This document shows positions 50,710 to 60,904 of a stretch of 64,000 nt of DNA, piece by piece (position 1 is the stretch's first letter; the number at the start of each line of letters is the position of its first letter). Below the pieces are notes generated by a model. It had not been told where the DNA came from and did no database searches. It saw only the letters and a program-made list of their open reading frames with translations. The stretch comes from Macrosoma leucophasiata (taxonomy: Eukaryota > Arthropoda > Insecta > Lepidoptera > Hedylidae): the NCBI GenBank assembly GCA_036365455.1, contig JAWQUS010000030.1:4960001-5024000 (forward strand), given 5' to 3'. The position numbers and the translations under genes were made by a program.

Positions 50710-51685
50710 TAACACTTTTTTTGTTGTATTGTTTTCCGTTGCCATGACGACGGAACAGTCAATGTCAAACCCCTAGCATAGCATCGAGCCGTGGTGCCAC
50801 TTTTATATCGTGAGAGTTACTCTTCTATTTAATTACTTATTCGTAGGGAATAACTTCTTTTTGGTGAGTTCAGGTTTGGACGTATGAGTCTATTGCTATG
50901 GCAATAAAGACCTAAATAGAAATTATCTATATTATATACACTGTTAATTTAAACCTTAGAACAAACTAAATACCACCTAGCACATTAATAAAAACACCTT
51001 ACCCAAATACATATACCTTGAATCCGTAATCAATTCCAAACATATTAATTTTAAGCCCACATCTGCATTTGGAATGTAAACAGGCAAAGTTATGGGGTAC
51101 CCACAGATAGTTTGGGATACGGGGGTCATGAGTTGTGCGAATAGTGGGTACGTTTATTAACATATATTTACATATCACACGGTGAAAGAAAATTGTTGAG
51201 GATATAATTTTCAAAGATACGTATCTGTAGTGGACGTATTTTGGGCATATTGCCAGTGTCAAGTAAAACGATATTTCGCATTCGCATTCGCATTAAGCAG
51301 CGTAAAAGTCAGAGCCAGTCACTCATTTTATCAGTCCGTCAGCCAGTCACATTAATTCGAGTAGAGCAATGACTACTTTACCAGAACATTTACAATAAAG
51401 TTTTGGAGGCAAACCGAAAGGACGTGTTTTCGCACTGTTATTCTATTTCACTATACACGGGCACTGTAATAAGCCTATATCAAACAAAATGCCACCAACT
51501 TATTTAATACAACTCAAAAATACACCAAGAAAATTAAATAAAATAAGAGCACCACACGCCTCTTTCAAGGTCCAAGGTGTAATGTTGTCATAGCTCTTAA
51601 AAATAAAAGTACATATGGATAAGTATTAAGGACTAGTCAAAAGTGCAACGCAAAAGAATTTTGTCCTTGTCTTCGTCCCCACCTC
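50710..51685. other. Intergenic; short (CGCATT)n run near 51275
   Basis: CGCATTCGCATTCGCATT near 51274 is a minor tandem run. The rest is unassigned, with no plausible frame. Confidence 0.4.
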
Positions 51686-51694
51686 AGAGTCCTC

Positions 51695-51895
51695 TAGTGG
51701 GGAAGAATTCTTCCTTTAGTGCATCAGTCAAACGAACAATGGCGGTCAAATTCCAATAGGACGGTAGTGGAATTGCCTGAAAAAGGTGGAGATTACTCTA
51801 TATTCTCTCCTAATGACACACGACACTGTTGTGGGCATCTTTGAGGAAGGTATATGACCAGCAGTGGACGTTTGTTGGGCTGAAATGATGACGAG
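51695..51895 (-). repeat. Repeat family G copy, reversed
   Basis: On the plus strand: GGAAGAATTCTTCCTTTAGT, GTCAAACGAACAATGGCGGT, and at the far end CAGCAGTGGACGTTTGTTGG GCTGAAATGATGACG. That is the reverse of the 11.49 and 25.99 kb copies. The middle is diverged. Confidence 0.6.
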
Positions 51896-51907
51896 GAAAA
51901 AGACTAA

Positions 51908-52163
51908 TTTTTATTTTTTTTATGTTAAGGCAAACAAGCATGTAGTACACATTGATGTTAAGTGATGACTGCAGACACCCATAAAAAGACCAAGGTCAAA
52001 ATGCAGATGCGTTACCATTCCTGAAGCCTAAGGTGTTATGCCTCTGTGCCGGAAATTACAGGGCCGTATATTACCACCTGACCGGAACACGACAGTGCTG
52101 AACACTACCATTTAGCGGCAAGTATATTAGGTAATGCGGTAGTGCCTAGGCCCGCGAGCTCCT
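51908..52163 (-). mobile_element. Metulj-type SINE, head-truncated
   Basis: The A-tail side (TTGCCTTAACATAAAAAAAT on the minus strand) through GGAGCTCGCGGGCCTAGGCA is present. The first 20 or so bases of the head are missing, as is the CTATAGGCTG part of the tail. Confidence 0.88.
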
Positions 52164-52379
52164 TATGAGAATTAAAATCCTGTGCGATTGTTAAAATCAA
52201 TCCTTAAGGTCATCAATCATCTCAATCAGCTTCCGTATTCTCCCTCACTCAGGAACTATTCTTCTCTGAAGCATTCTCACTGAAACTCTACCATCAACGC
52301 CTTCCCCATCAAATACCGTCAGACTCTACATTCAAATTATAAAACTATCCCATAATTGTAGTAATTGAATTTGCAGATT

Positions 52380-52570
52380 TTTTTGCGTATACACCACTTC
52401 CAAACTTGTTCTTATACCCGACGTTTCGGTAGCTGGAAAGCGACCGAAACGTCGGATTTTCTCGCGTATACACCACTCCCAAACTTCTTCTTATACCCAA
52501 TGTTTCGGTCGCTTTCCAGCTACCGCAAATTTAATTTATACAATGTATGAAGCTCGCGAAAACCTGCGAA
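52380..52570. mobile_element. Penelope-like terminal fragments, inverted arrangement
   Basis: CCGACGTTTCGG, a 14-base loop (TAGCTGGAAAGCGA) and CCGAAACGTCGG form a perfect 12-bp hairpin at about 52420-52460. A reversed copy of the same block (AATGTTTCGGTCGCTTTCCA GCTACCG) follows at 52498. GCGTATACACCACT(T/C)CCAAACTT occurs twice. These are PLE terminal pieces in both orientations without coding sequence. Confidence 0.6.
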
Positions 52571-52574
52571 AACG

Positions 52575-52960
52575 TTATCCCAAAATTACTCTTCAACAAT
52601 AACACAAACCAGCAAACTAACCCTATTTGACTAAGACTCCGCCAATAGTTCAATGAAACACTGACCATATAGAACGGTCTATGTAAATACGAGTTTGCGG
52701 ACTGATCCCAGGATCACAGGTTCCGTGTGTCTGTGTACGGTGGGATTAAACCTGATCACGCGATCTATTGAGATTAGCGCCTACGTGTGTAATACACGTA
52801 CTGGTGGGGTGCGGTCCAAGTGTTGAGATAAGAGAGAGTAGTCTAAACTTTCTCCTTAGCTTTTACATACCCGTTTAAAATTAAATTAGCATGACTACAA
52901 CAGACAGACCAATTCTTCATTCAGAAAAAAAATATATACTTTTACGAGTTTGTTACTTTT
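52575..52960. other. Intergenic, no gene seen
   Basis: No family member was recognised. Confidence 0.4.
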
Positions 52961-52964
52961 ATTT

Positions 52965-53180
52965 AAAGAAAAATGGAAAGAAAAATTTGACTTCAGGCGA
53001 GACTCGAACTCGCGGCCTACTGGGAATCTTGTCCAGACGCTCTTCCAATTGAGCTACTGAAGTCCTGCCCGATTTGTCAAATCTTTCCTTCACATTTATT
53101 GCATTGCTTTATGGTAGCAGCAGCGCCATCTATTGCCAACTATGCTAGTTAGGCAACCGATATAATAGACTTTGCAGTTT
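52965..53180 (-). repeat. tRNA-bearing repeat, family D2, left arm of second inverted pair
   Basis: AAAGAAAAATGGAAAGAAAAA, the reversed tRNA-like part, CCTGCCCGATTTGTCAAATC and CAGCGCCATCTATTGCCAAC, ending GACTTTGCAG. There it is broken by TTTTTTTGGAACATACTTTA. Confidence 0.85.
52989..53064 (-). tRNA. tRNA-like sequence (pseudo-tRNA)
   Basis: Acceptor GACTTCAG/CTGAAGTC pairs over 8 bp. The D stem and T arm are as in the other copies, with changes in the anticodon arm (CGTCTGGACAAGATTCCC). A nine-base loop again prevents an anticodon call. Confidence 0.45.
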
Positions 53181-53214
53181 TTTTTGGAACATACTTTATT
53201 TACCAGGAAATATT

Positions 53215-53530
53215 AAAAAAGAACAATGTGTATGAAATAATATATTTCACAAGCATATGTTAATGCGAAATAATATAAAAACAATTATTAAGGGTAAAAG
53301 CGACTTCTTTACGATATTCAATAAACTGAAAAGTCTATTATATCGGTTGCCTAACTAGCATAATTGGAAATAGATGGCGCTGCTGCTACTATGAAGCAAT
53401 GCAATAGACGTGAAGGAAAGATTTGACAAATCGGGCAGGACTTCAGTAGCTCAATTGGAAGAGCGGCTGGACTAGATTCCCAGTAGGTCGCGAGTTCGAG
53501 TCTCGCCTGAAGTCAATTTTTTATTTCTCT
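53215..53530 (+). repeat. tRNA-bearing repeat, family D2, right arm of second inverted pair
   Basis: ACAAGCATATGTTAATGCGA, ATTATTAAGGGTAAAAGCGA, ATCGGTTGCCTAACTAGCAT and GTGAAGGAAAGATTTGAC run into the tRNA-like part and its TTTTTATTTCTCTTTTTC trailer. It faces the copy at 52.97-53.18 kb head to head with about 40 unrelated bases between. Confidence 0.85.
53439..53514 (+). tRNA. tRNA-like sequence (pseudo-tRNA)
   Basis: Acceptor GACTTCAG/CTGAAGTC (8 bp), TA, D stem GCTC/GAGC, anticodon stem GCTGG/CCAGT with loop ACTAGATTC, T arm GCGAG TTCGAGT CTCGC. It is the cleanest of the five. The extra acceptor pair and nine-base loop argue against function. Confidence 0.45.
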
Positions 53531-53749
53531 TTTTCTTTAAAAATAAAAAATGTGTATGAAAGCTTGTCCTGCTCTTACCACCTACGGAATTGCAGCTATC
53601 GTCCACGCTAGTTCAAGAGGTAACTCTGTGAATCATTAAGTTTTGTTTATTTTATTTCTTTGTTCTGCCAGTTATCACCTGAGTGTGATTAGAATGAGAA
53701 TGAATGATAATGATAGACAGACAGAGAGATAAGATGCAATAATGACATA

Positions 53750-53975
53750 TGCATTACCACTCCTGAAGCCTAAGGTATTATGCCTCTGTGCCGGAAATTA
53801 CAGGGCCGTACATTACCACCCGACCGGAACACGACAGTGCTGAACACTTCCATTTAGCGGCAAGTATATTAGGTAAAGCGGTGGTGCCTACGCCCGCTAG
53901 CTCCGTCACTGGAGCTCTACCACCAGTAAACATCCATGTGAGCGGCATGCTTGTTTTCCACCTTCATTACATTAC
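53750..53975 (-). mobile_element. Metulj-type SINE, 3'-truncated, followed by an opposite tail piece
   Basis: From the head at 53927 (ACTGGTGGTAGAGCTCCAGT) to CAGGAGTGGTAATGCATATG at about 53750 it is intact on the minus strand. Directly beyond the head, CATCCATGTGAGCGGCATGC TTG...CATTACAT is a plus-strand SINE tail piece. Confidence 0.85.
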
Positions 53976-54299
53976 ATGAATCTCATTTCGAATCCCGCTT
54001 ACAGCTCATAACTTGCGCCCGCACATCATTCGTATAAGTACAATTCCTCCCTCGTTAAGATTAATCTCGGTTGGGCCCAGCGACATCTGCATTCGACAAT
54101 TATGTTCATGTGAAACCGAGGGATATTGTTATGTTATATAGTCTCCGCAGATGTGGGTCGCCTTGAGAGGTATATTGCTTTATAATTATTTTGAATTATG
54201 GATTCTGTTGGTTATACGTGAGTCATGGGTGAGAATGAATTGTTTCATTTTGTGCCTACTTGTCGTACACTATGGCTAAAAAGGGTAATTCAAGGTAAG

Positions 54300-54440
54300 T
54301 ATGTTTGTATGGCCCCGTAAAAACTATCACAGAGACATAACAATTCATGTCACCGAATTGGCAACGCATCCATATTTTGCAGTCATAATTTAACATCAAT
54401 GCTAACTGCATGCTTGTTTGCCACATCCATTACATAAAAA
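54300..54440 (+). mobile_element. Metulj-type SINE, older subfamily, 3' half
   Basis: GTATGGCCCCGTAAAAACTA, TCACAGAGACATAACAATTC and CTGCATGCTTGTTTGCCACA followed by CATTACATAAAAAA. The GGTCTTTG...CTATAG part is deleted. Confidence 0.75.
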
Positions 54441-54446
54441 ATTCCA

Positions 54447-54592
54447 TTGCCTCTGTGCCGAAAATAACAGGGCCATTACCACCTGACCGGAACACGATCG
54501 TGCTGAACACTACCATTTAGCAGCAAGTATATTAAGTAATGCGGTGGTGCCTATGCCCGCGAGCTCTGTCACTGGAGCTCTACCACCAATAA
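54447..54592 (-). mobile_element. Metulj-type SINE, 5' half, facing the previous copy
   Basis: The head at 54592 (ATTGGTGGTAGAGCTCCAGT) runs to GTTATTTTCGGCACAGAGGC at 54447. Together with 54300-54440 it forms a tail-to-middle junction of two opposite copies. Confidence 0.82.
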
Positions 54593-54639
54593 AGTGGTTA
54601 CTGCATGCTTATTTGTCACCTTCCTCACATAAATAAATG

Positions 54640-54735
54640 TATGCATCTTCACGCCAAGTCCCTTACGGGGTAGGCAGAAAATGTAGAGCGCCAAATATCA
54701 CGAGCCTGTCATACCTCCCGTCCTCCTTAATCAAA
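54640..54735 (+). repeat. Repeat family H copy, short
   Basis: TCTTCACGCCAAGTCCCTTA, CGGGGTAGGCAGAAAATGTA and GAGCGCCAAATATCACGAGC are collinear with 26.6 and 31.45 kb. The copy stops at CTCCCGTCCTCC. Confidence 0.6.
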
Positions 54736-54739
54736 ATGA

Positions 54740-55345
54740 GACTATATGGTGTCGTTCCTAACGTTGTTCAGTTTTGAATATTCAGTGAAACATTACTTCC
54801 TACTAACCCTTCATCCTTCATAGATGAATCCGACTCGCACTTGGAGTTTTTTGTCATCAGAGTAATTCCAAAACATTTCCTACAATTTTCATATTGTCTC
54901 TAAGCAAAATAGCTCGTTCCACTTAGTACAAAATATTATAGGATTAACGAAGAAGTTAGGAACAAATATACACACCTGACCATATCCGTCTTCGAGTTTA
55001 TCTAGCCCATAAATTGGCCCATATCACAACAACGCTACCGACAAAACACATTATAATATCTCCTACATAAACAATAGAATGGGCAAGCCGACAAGAGTAA
55101 TGTGGGGCTCCGCTTATAGCGTTTTGCTTCCGCTTAAGGACAAAGAAGTTAGTGATATGCTCCATGATATCCAAATGTTTTTGTTGGACACAAAATAAAG
55201 AACAGTCCCACTCCAGGAGTACCTATCTACCGACTGGAGTGAAAACTTAGGTCACGGCAGTAGTGTCTCTATTAATGGTTTCCAATTGACTTTTCCATAT
55301 CAATAAATGCGCAACACGCCAAAAGAGTTTGTCACTTCCAAATTT
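54740..55345. other. Intergenic, no gene seen
   Basis: No family member or convincing frame was recognised. Confidence 0.35.
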
Positions 55346-55349
55346 TATG

Positions 55350-55597
55350 TATTTTTTTTATTACCACGATGGCAAGCAAGCGAGCAATTTACATTCGTGA
55401 TTAGTGAATACTGCCTTAATCTACACAAACACTCATGTTCAAAATGAAGATTACCAGCCTTGAAGTATTAGTTTTACCTCCATTACGCTAGATATGACCA
55501 CTTAACCGGTACATCATATTGCATAACACCATAATTTGGTGGCAGATAGATTTGGTAACACTGTTATATCTACGCTGGCATTGGAGCTTCACAACGG
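55350..55597 (-). mobile_element. Metulj-type SINE, old and heavily diverged
   Basis: TATTACCACGATGGCAAGCA, AGTGAATACTGCC, GACCACTTAACCGG and TTTGGTGGCAGATAGATTTGG keep the order of the reversed SINE with many substitutions. Confidence 0.6.
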
Positions 55598-55599
55598 TA

Positions 55600-56385
55600 G
55601 AAGTAGGATATAAATTATGTGACTTAAGGATCATAGTTGAAATAAATGCAAATTATCACACATAGCAAAGTAATTATATCCCCGCTATAAAACACACCAT
55701 ACATCTGTACTAAGAAGCCCAATTAATCAGTAGACGGTCTAATGAGCGAATATTTCATTGTCCAGCTCCTTCTGCGATAGAAGGGTAAGGGCTGTCAAAA
55801 CTTGTTGTCTTGGAACTAAATGTCCTAACTTCAATAAGTCGCTTTTAATTCCACCACACGAGGGTTTGTGGGATGAGTTTTAATTGATCTTTGGAAGTTG
55901 TTTAAGAAATTGGGGTAAAGAGAAAATTATGATCGTTACAAATAAGAATGATGTAAGGATTAAATACTAAGCATTACTATTTTTTTTATTTGTTTGTTGT
56001 TTATATTTATTTACCTTTTGTAAGCGTCTTCGTAAGTGCCTAATGCCTTTCCAGTTGAAATGTTTGGCTATTCAGTGTTCCTACACTCCCCTAGGAACGT
56101 GTACTACACTTGTATATTGACAGTACGTAAAAAAAAAACTAATATTTTAAGGATTTTGTAAAAAACTAAATTAATTTGATTTTGAAAGAGATTTTAGAGC
56201 CTTGGTTCAGTCGACATCTTCTTGAATTTAGGAAATTGTTATTTCTGTTTTTTTCTTGAAACATCACAAACTGTAACACAGACGGGCCCAAGCTTAAGTG
56301 AAAACCTCTCTTCAATTTTTTACGATCTTTTTTTTCTCCTACTGCAAGATAATTCTTCCACTGTCCACAATTCAACCACATTCTT
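55600..56385. other. Intergenic, no gene seen
   Basis: Overlapping frames on both strands at 56.17-56.52 kb have no motif. Confidence 0.35.
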
Positions 56386-56387
56386 TA

Positions 56388-56575
56388 GTGCAGTCAGTGA
56401 ATCGAACAATAGTGCTTAAACCATTCCTATGGGACAGTAGTAAGTGCAATGACGCAAAATGGGCAGAAGGGTCCTGCGATAAAACTACCGCCACTGCCAT
56501 CGCCAATACGCACGCCTAGCGTGATCTCCCATATGGATCCATCAGTGGACATCTTTCAGCTGAAATGATGACCTT
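56388..56575 (-). repeat. Repeat family G copy, reversed
   Basis: AGTGCAGTCAGTGAATCGAA, TGACGCAAAATGGGCAGAAG, CTGCGATAAAACTACCGCCA and ATCAGTGGACATCTTTCAGC TGAAATGATGA are the reverse of the 25.99 kb copy. Confidence 0.6.
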
Positions 56576-56747
56576 TAATAAACCAAGTCTTATATAAAGT
56601 TACTATTGAGTCACACCAATAGCAAACCAATGGTTAAAATCACAACCCAAAAGGCAAAACTAATTGCTAAGTCAGACATCCAATTTTCGAATATTTAATC
56701 AACGTCTTAAGACCTATATTAAATACGCTTCAGAAACTATTTAAATG

Positions 56748-56945
56748 AGCCCATATTCGACCCGCTTGGGCCGTCTGGCATTAATAATTCCTTCAGACAC
56801 ATACGACAATAACATTTGTAATATGGACGTCTGTTTTGGACAACCCTGTCTTGAGATGTTAGTCAAAGAGCCGTTGAGACAAATAGGGTGTTTGGGATTG
56901 CAGAAACTGAATGGGTGTTTTGTGTTTTACCTTTTAAAATAAATG
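56748..56945 (+). repeat. Duplicated block, probable LINE 3' end, copy 1
   Basis: TCTGGCATTAATAATTCCTT, ACACATACGACAATAACATT, TTTTGGACAACCCTGTCTTG and TTGGGATTGCAGAAACTGAA, ending TTTTAAAATAAATG. The same order occurs at 57.11-57.30 kb. Confidence 0.7.
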
Positions 56946-57104
56946 TAGTTTTATTCAGTAGGTACGGTATTTTAAAAGGAGAAATAATACATGTTGTGTT
57001 ATGATTCTGTCGTATGTCTTAAATTATATTTGTATGTATTATGATTTTAGTCAAATCCTTATACTTAAAAAAAATGAAAGTGTGTTTTTTGTCAGCTGCA
57101 TTGC

Positions 57105-57300
57105 CTATATGCGATCAGGGTGTCTGGTATTAATAATTCCCTGAAACACATACGACAATTATACTTTATATGTACGTATAATATATTTTGGACAACCCTA
57201 TCTTGAATCGTTAGTCAAGCAGCTGTTGAGACAAATATTAGTCAAGGTTTTTGGGATTGCAGAAACTTAACGGGTGTTTTATGTTTTATTAAATAAATGA
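57105..57300 (+). repeat. Duplicated block, probable LINE 3' end, copy 2
   Basis: TCTGGTATTAATAATTCCCT, ACACATACGACAATTATACT, TTTTGGACAACCCTATCTTG and TTGGGATTGCAGAAACTTAA, ending TATTAAATAAATG. Both copies end in an A-rich ATAAATG tail, as 5'-truncated LINE 3' ends do. No RT coding is visible. Confidence 0.7.
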
Positions 57301-57484
57301 AATGAAACATTTTATTTGCTTTTATTAACCATGGTAACAAAATAAATATTATTAGTATTATTTTCATTCGATGTTATTGTTTTTGGTAATTTCTTTACTT
57401 ATCTGTGCACTATTTTAATTATCATAATTGAAAACACTTTATAACCCCGAATTCATCATTTCAACGACACAAATCTTAAAATAA

Positions 57485-57735
57485 TATTGTATCCCACAAC
57501 TATTACGCATGCAATAAACACAAAAATATGTAAATTCGAACCCAAGTACGGCTCTTGGTCTAAAAGGGTTGTCTTAATCGAAACATGTCGCCCGCAAGGG
57601 GCTCGGGTATCTCAGGCATATGAGACACGGGCGCAAGGCATGAGACAGGAATCGAACCCGAGACAGACAAAACATTCGGTCCAACGTGCTGATTGGCCGG
57701 AGGTATGCTTGGACCCGCGATTATGAGGTCGAATA
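57485..57735 (-). repeat. Possible tRNA-like repeat (B-box at 57651-57664)
   Basis: The minus strand contains GTCTCGGGTTCGATTCCTGT (B box) preceded by GGCCAATCAGCACGTTGGAC, a possible A box. Then come GCGCCCGTGTCTCATATGCC and GCCCCTTGCGGGCGACATG. It is the only copy in the window, so its family is uncertain. The 79-residue frame over it is probably chance. Confidence 0.35.
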
Positions 57736-57739
57736 GTTT

Positions 57740-58245
57740 TGATACTTGCTTAATTGATTCTAATACAATGATTGAATGAGATTTTAATATTGACTAGATT
57801 TTTTTTTGGTTCCATAGCCAAAATTCAAAATACGGAATATATTATTATAAGGATTTGTCATGTCTGTCTGTCTATCTGTTCGTCCGTCCATATGCCACAG
57901 CCACTTTACTTCGAAACTACTAGGACTACACACTTAAAACTCGGTAGGTAGATGTATTCTGTAAAATTCAATAGTTTAAAAGTGAAACACATTTAAAATG
58001 ATAAATCTTAAAATATGTGGCCCATCCATCTATCTAACTTTAATATAAAACTGTGAAAAATCTAAAAAAAATATGTTCTACTCGTGAATAAAAACTTTGA
58101 ACGAAATTTACTATAAAGGCAATAATTTTCAACAGTTTCTGAAATATCATTTTCAAAAACTGCAAATATAACTTCGAACATTCAGTCAAATGTAACTTGT
58201 CCATACAAAACCCTACATGGATGAATACCGACTTGCACTGGGCCG
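57740..58245. other. Intergenic; GTCT/GTCC repeat piece at 57850-57960
   Basis: TATTATAAGGATTTGTCATG, GTCTGTCTGTCTATCTG and CCGTCCATATGCCACAGCCA resemble the old repeat near 8.8 kb. No gene is seen. Confidence 0.4.
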
Positions 58246-58246
58246 C

Positions 58247-58440
58247 TTTTTATGTTATAAATATGACAAGCAATCATGCAGTTCACCATTAGGGTAAGTG
58301 AATACTACAGTTTTTAATGTATTGCCAGACTCAAACTGTTTGTATATAGATCCTTATCTATCTTCCACCAAACAGTTTGAGCTAATGCTGTAAAACCTAA
58401 TATGCCCTTCGAGCGCCGACTCTGGAACTCTACCACTAGC
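58247..58440 (-). mobile_element. Metulj-type SINE, old and diverged
   Basis: GCAATCATGCAGTTCACCAT, GGTAAGTGAATACTACAG and, at the head, GACTCTGGAACTCTACCACT AGC mark a decayed minus-strand copy. Its middle holds an inverted pair AAACTGTTTG(TATA...)CAAACAGTTTGA. Confidence 0.55.
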
Positions 58441-59015
58441 AAGGTTTATAACCTTATAAGGTTTAGGGGGCAACTCACATACTCAAATCCCACACATTGA
58501 TGAGTTTGCCACATGGCTATTTGTAGTGGTAGTTTCACACAGCTATGTGAGTTGTACTAATAATAATAAGTAAGTGAATACTAATTAATTTTTCGATGTA
58601 GTGAAATGCGTTAATAAAATTCTTACCTCCTCAAAATCATATAAAAACAATTTGTATTTGTTCAAGTATCAAACAGAATCATACGACGTAAAATAATGAC
58701 CAGCACAGAAGGCACGGGGCTACATATTGGGGTGTGAGCATTTCTTGCATCCCGGTCTGAGATATGTGTCTTAAACCCCCGCTGTCCGAGGACGGGGTGG
58801 CTACAGGGACGGACTAATGGCATGCGATATTAATGGTGTATTCAGGAATTTCTAAGGGAAATTTCTTTAAGTCGTATTTACAAAATTTAATCAGTATCAC
58901 ACACATATAAGGGTATATTTCAAACTAGAGGACTCGTGATTATTTCTATTTTTGTTCTATGTTATAATTAGTGATGACAAACAAGCAATAACATAACCAT
59001 CAGGATTCATCTGAA
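58441..59015. other. Intergenic, no gene seen
   Basis: No family member was recognised. Confidence 0.35.
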
Positions 59016-59019
59016 TACA

Positions 59020-59730
59020 GTAGTCTTTCAGATGATTACCTATTCGTGCCCTTTGGGGTCGAAACTCTAGGTCCATGGAGTTCCAGTGCTCGTCTTCTAT
59101 TTGGAGACATTGCGAAGCGATTGGTCGACATTTCCCGTGACCAGAGGGCTGACCAATATTTCGGCACACCGCGGACACTCCGCCAAAATTTCATACAAAC
59201 GCTTAATTTGGTCTCTATTACACACACATCAATCAGTGAGTGTATTTACACGCACACCTGTGTGCATAGCACGTTGAAAATATCAACCGTCGCCCATAAG
59301 AGGTTGGGTGATGTGGGGAAATCGGGCGGGACGTCGAAGTGTCCATTCTATACGTAGTATTATTACATACAGATACAGATAATTTATTGATAACGTGTTA
59401 AGTTACATGTCAGGTTGTGCGTTACATTTTATTAATTATTAAAACAAAAATATTAAATTTATTATATCTTACGCATAATACATTATTCCATGTCATATTG
59501 TAATCAAAATTATATTTATATGCAGCATTAATAATTAGAAAGAATAAGTGAATTAATTCATTGACAATAATGATAGTCAAAGATTAATTGATTAATTGTA
59601 ATTATAAGTATTATATTATACATATTCTCTGATTTCAGTCAGAGAATAAGCATTGCCATTCAACGTGGCAATGCTGCCAGCCTTCTGGGCACTTTGCCGC
59701 AGTACGACGGCGATGTGGATTTTTTTAATG
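59020..59730 (+). pseudogene. RTE/BovB-like LINE C-terminus, split by another repeat
   Basis: The first part (about 59025-59155) translates FVPFGVETLGPWSSSARLLF and GDIAKRLVDISRDQRADQYF. The second part (about 59640-59730) translates RISIAIQRGNAASLLGTLPQ and YDGDVDFF followed by a stop. Together they give the ending known from RTE/Proto2-like LINE ORFs (VETLGPWG... and SIAIQRGNAASLLGT). About 480 bases of other sequence separate them, including repeat family X. A T-rich trailer follows. The RT domain is absent. Confidence 0.75.
59160..59635. repeat. Insertion in the LINE: repeat family X plus AT-rich sequence
   Basis: 59160-59357 (GGACACTCCGCCAAAATTTC, GGTCTCTATTACACACACAT, GACGTCGAAGTGTCCATTCT, ATACGTAGTATTATTACAT) is the reverse of 27541-27735. 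The end of family X at 27.54 kb (CATATTCTCTG) reappears at 59623-59633, so 59358-59620 may be a second insertion inside it. Confidence 0.65.
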
Positions 59731-59874
59731 CATAACTGCTTTATTTATTTATTAATTTTAAGATAGTTTGTATCAAATAAACAAGCATGAAGTTAACATT
59801 GACAGTAAGTTAGTATCCTATAGCTATCTAGTAGGAGTCGGGACGTGACGAACCTATGGTGACCCCACCGCCCA

Positions 59875-59950
59875 CTAGTGGAAGATTAGAAGAGAATTCT
59901 TCCATTAGTGCAGTCAGTTAACCAAACAAAGGCGGTCAAACCATTAAAAT
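59875..59950 (-). repeat. Repeat family G end fragment
   Basis: AGAATTCTTCCATTAGTGCA, GTCAGTTAACCAAACAAAGG and CGGTCAAACCATT match the end block of family G copies at 51.7 and 56.39 kb. Confidence 0.5.
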
Positions 59951-59999
59951 AATCATCATATCACATTAATATTAATTAATTAATCAATCATATTCATTA

Positions 60000-60177
60000 A
60001 TACATATTAAAATTATTAATGCGAGAGTTTGTTTGTTTGTATGTTTGTTACTCCATCACGCAAAAATTTTTATCGCGAAAAAAATTTCCTTTGGAGTGCC
60101 ATGGGATGATTTGATGAGTTACCGCTGGTTACGCAAAAAGCGATATACACGCGGGCGGAGCCGCGGGCAACAGCTAG
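60000..60177 (+). mobile_element. Helitron-like element, 3' end CTAG|T
   Basis: AAAATTATTAATGCGAGAGT, TTGTTTGTTTGTATGTTTG, GGAGTGCCATGGGATGATTT and ACACGCGGGCGGAGCCGCGG GCAACAGCTAG, then T. It is the same subfamily as 50.0 kb but with an intact CTAG terminus. Confidence 0.65.
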
Positions 60178-60179
60178 TA

Positions 60180-60520
60180 AGTAATAAATATAATAACGTG
60201 TTATTAAACATTAATAAAACAATATCGAAAATGAACTATAAATAATAATATGACATCAATTAGAATTAGGGTAACGGCTACCAAATCCGTCCTCGTACAT
60301 AAATGTTTAAGGTATGCAGATGCGGTACGGCTGTGATAAGTTAATTCGTACTGGCGATCCCTTACCCGTATCAAAATTATAATGGCTGCGAATATGTGGC
60401 AAGGGCTCGTTTATTGAAAACTTAATGATTGCACGAATATTGTAGATTTCTATCGTAATAATAATTTTATGTGTTATGTAGATGTATCATATTATTCTTA
60501 CTCATGAATAGCTCTCGTAG
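60180..60520. other. Intergenic, no gene seen
   Basis: AT-rich and without family members. Confidence 0.4.
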
Positions 60521-60524
60521 AAGT

Positions 60525-60665
60525 CAAGAGTCTTAGGAATCGGCGTGCATGTATGAAGAGAATGATGCATGTGGAAGAAGAACATGAAATATGTCAGGAC
60601 CGGGATATCTGGCGGTTCACACTCTCTGCCTACCCCGTGTGGGACTTGGTGTGAAGATACGTACA
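60525..60665 (-). repeat. Repeat family H copy, reversed
   Basis: GAGTCTTAGGAATCGGCGTG, CAGGACCGGGATATCTGG and CTCTCTGCCTACCCCGTGTG GGACTTGGTGTGAAG are the reverse of the 26.6 and 31.45 kb copies. Confidence 0.65.
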
Positions 60666-60904
60666 TATAAACACACTTTTATTTTAGAAGGCGGGCCATA
60701 GAATTATATCTTTTCTTTTTTTGGCATGTGTTTATTAGTGTTGCAATAATTTAATTTAAGAGGTCGGATAACTTTGGGTCGTGACTTGACAGTAAGACCA
60801 ATTTGTAAAACCCTTTCATATGGTTGAAGTCGGTTAAAAAATCTGCGACAAAATTAGTGATAAGTAAATAGTAGGATATAATCAAACAGACATAATAACT
60901 TTTT

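Noticed and set aside
57487..57726. 79-residue frame as a coding exon
   Set aside because: It overlaps a B-box-bearing sequence that looks tRNA-like on the other strand; no protein motif is seen.
59358..59620. Hidden gene between the LINE halves
   Set aside because: The stretch is extremely AT-rich with stops in all frames.
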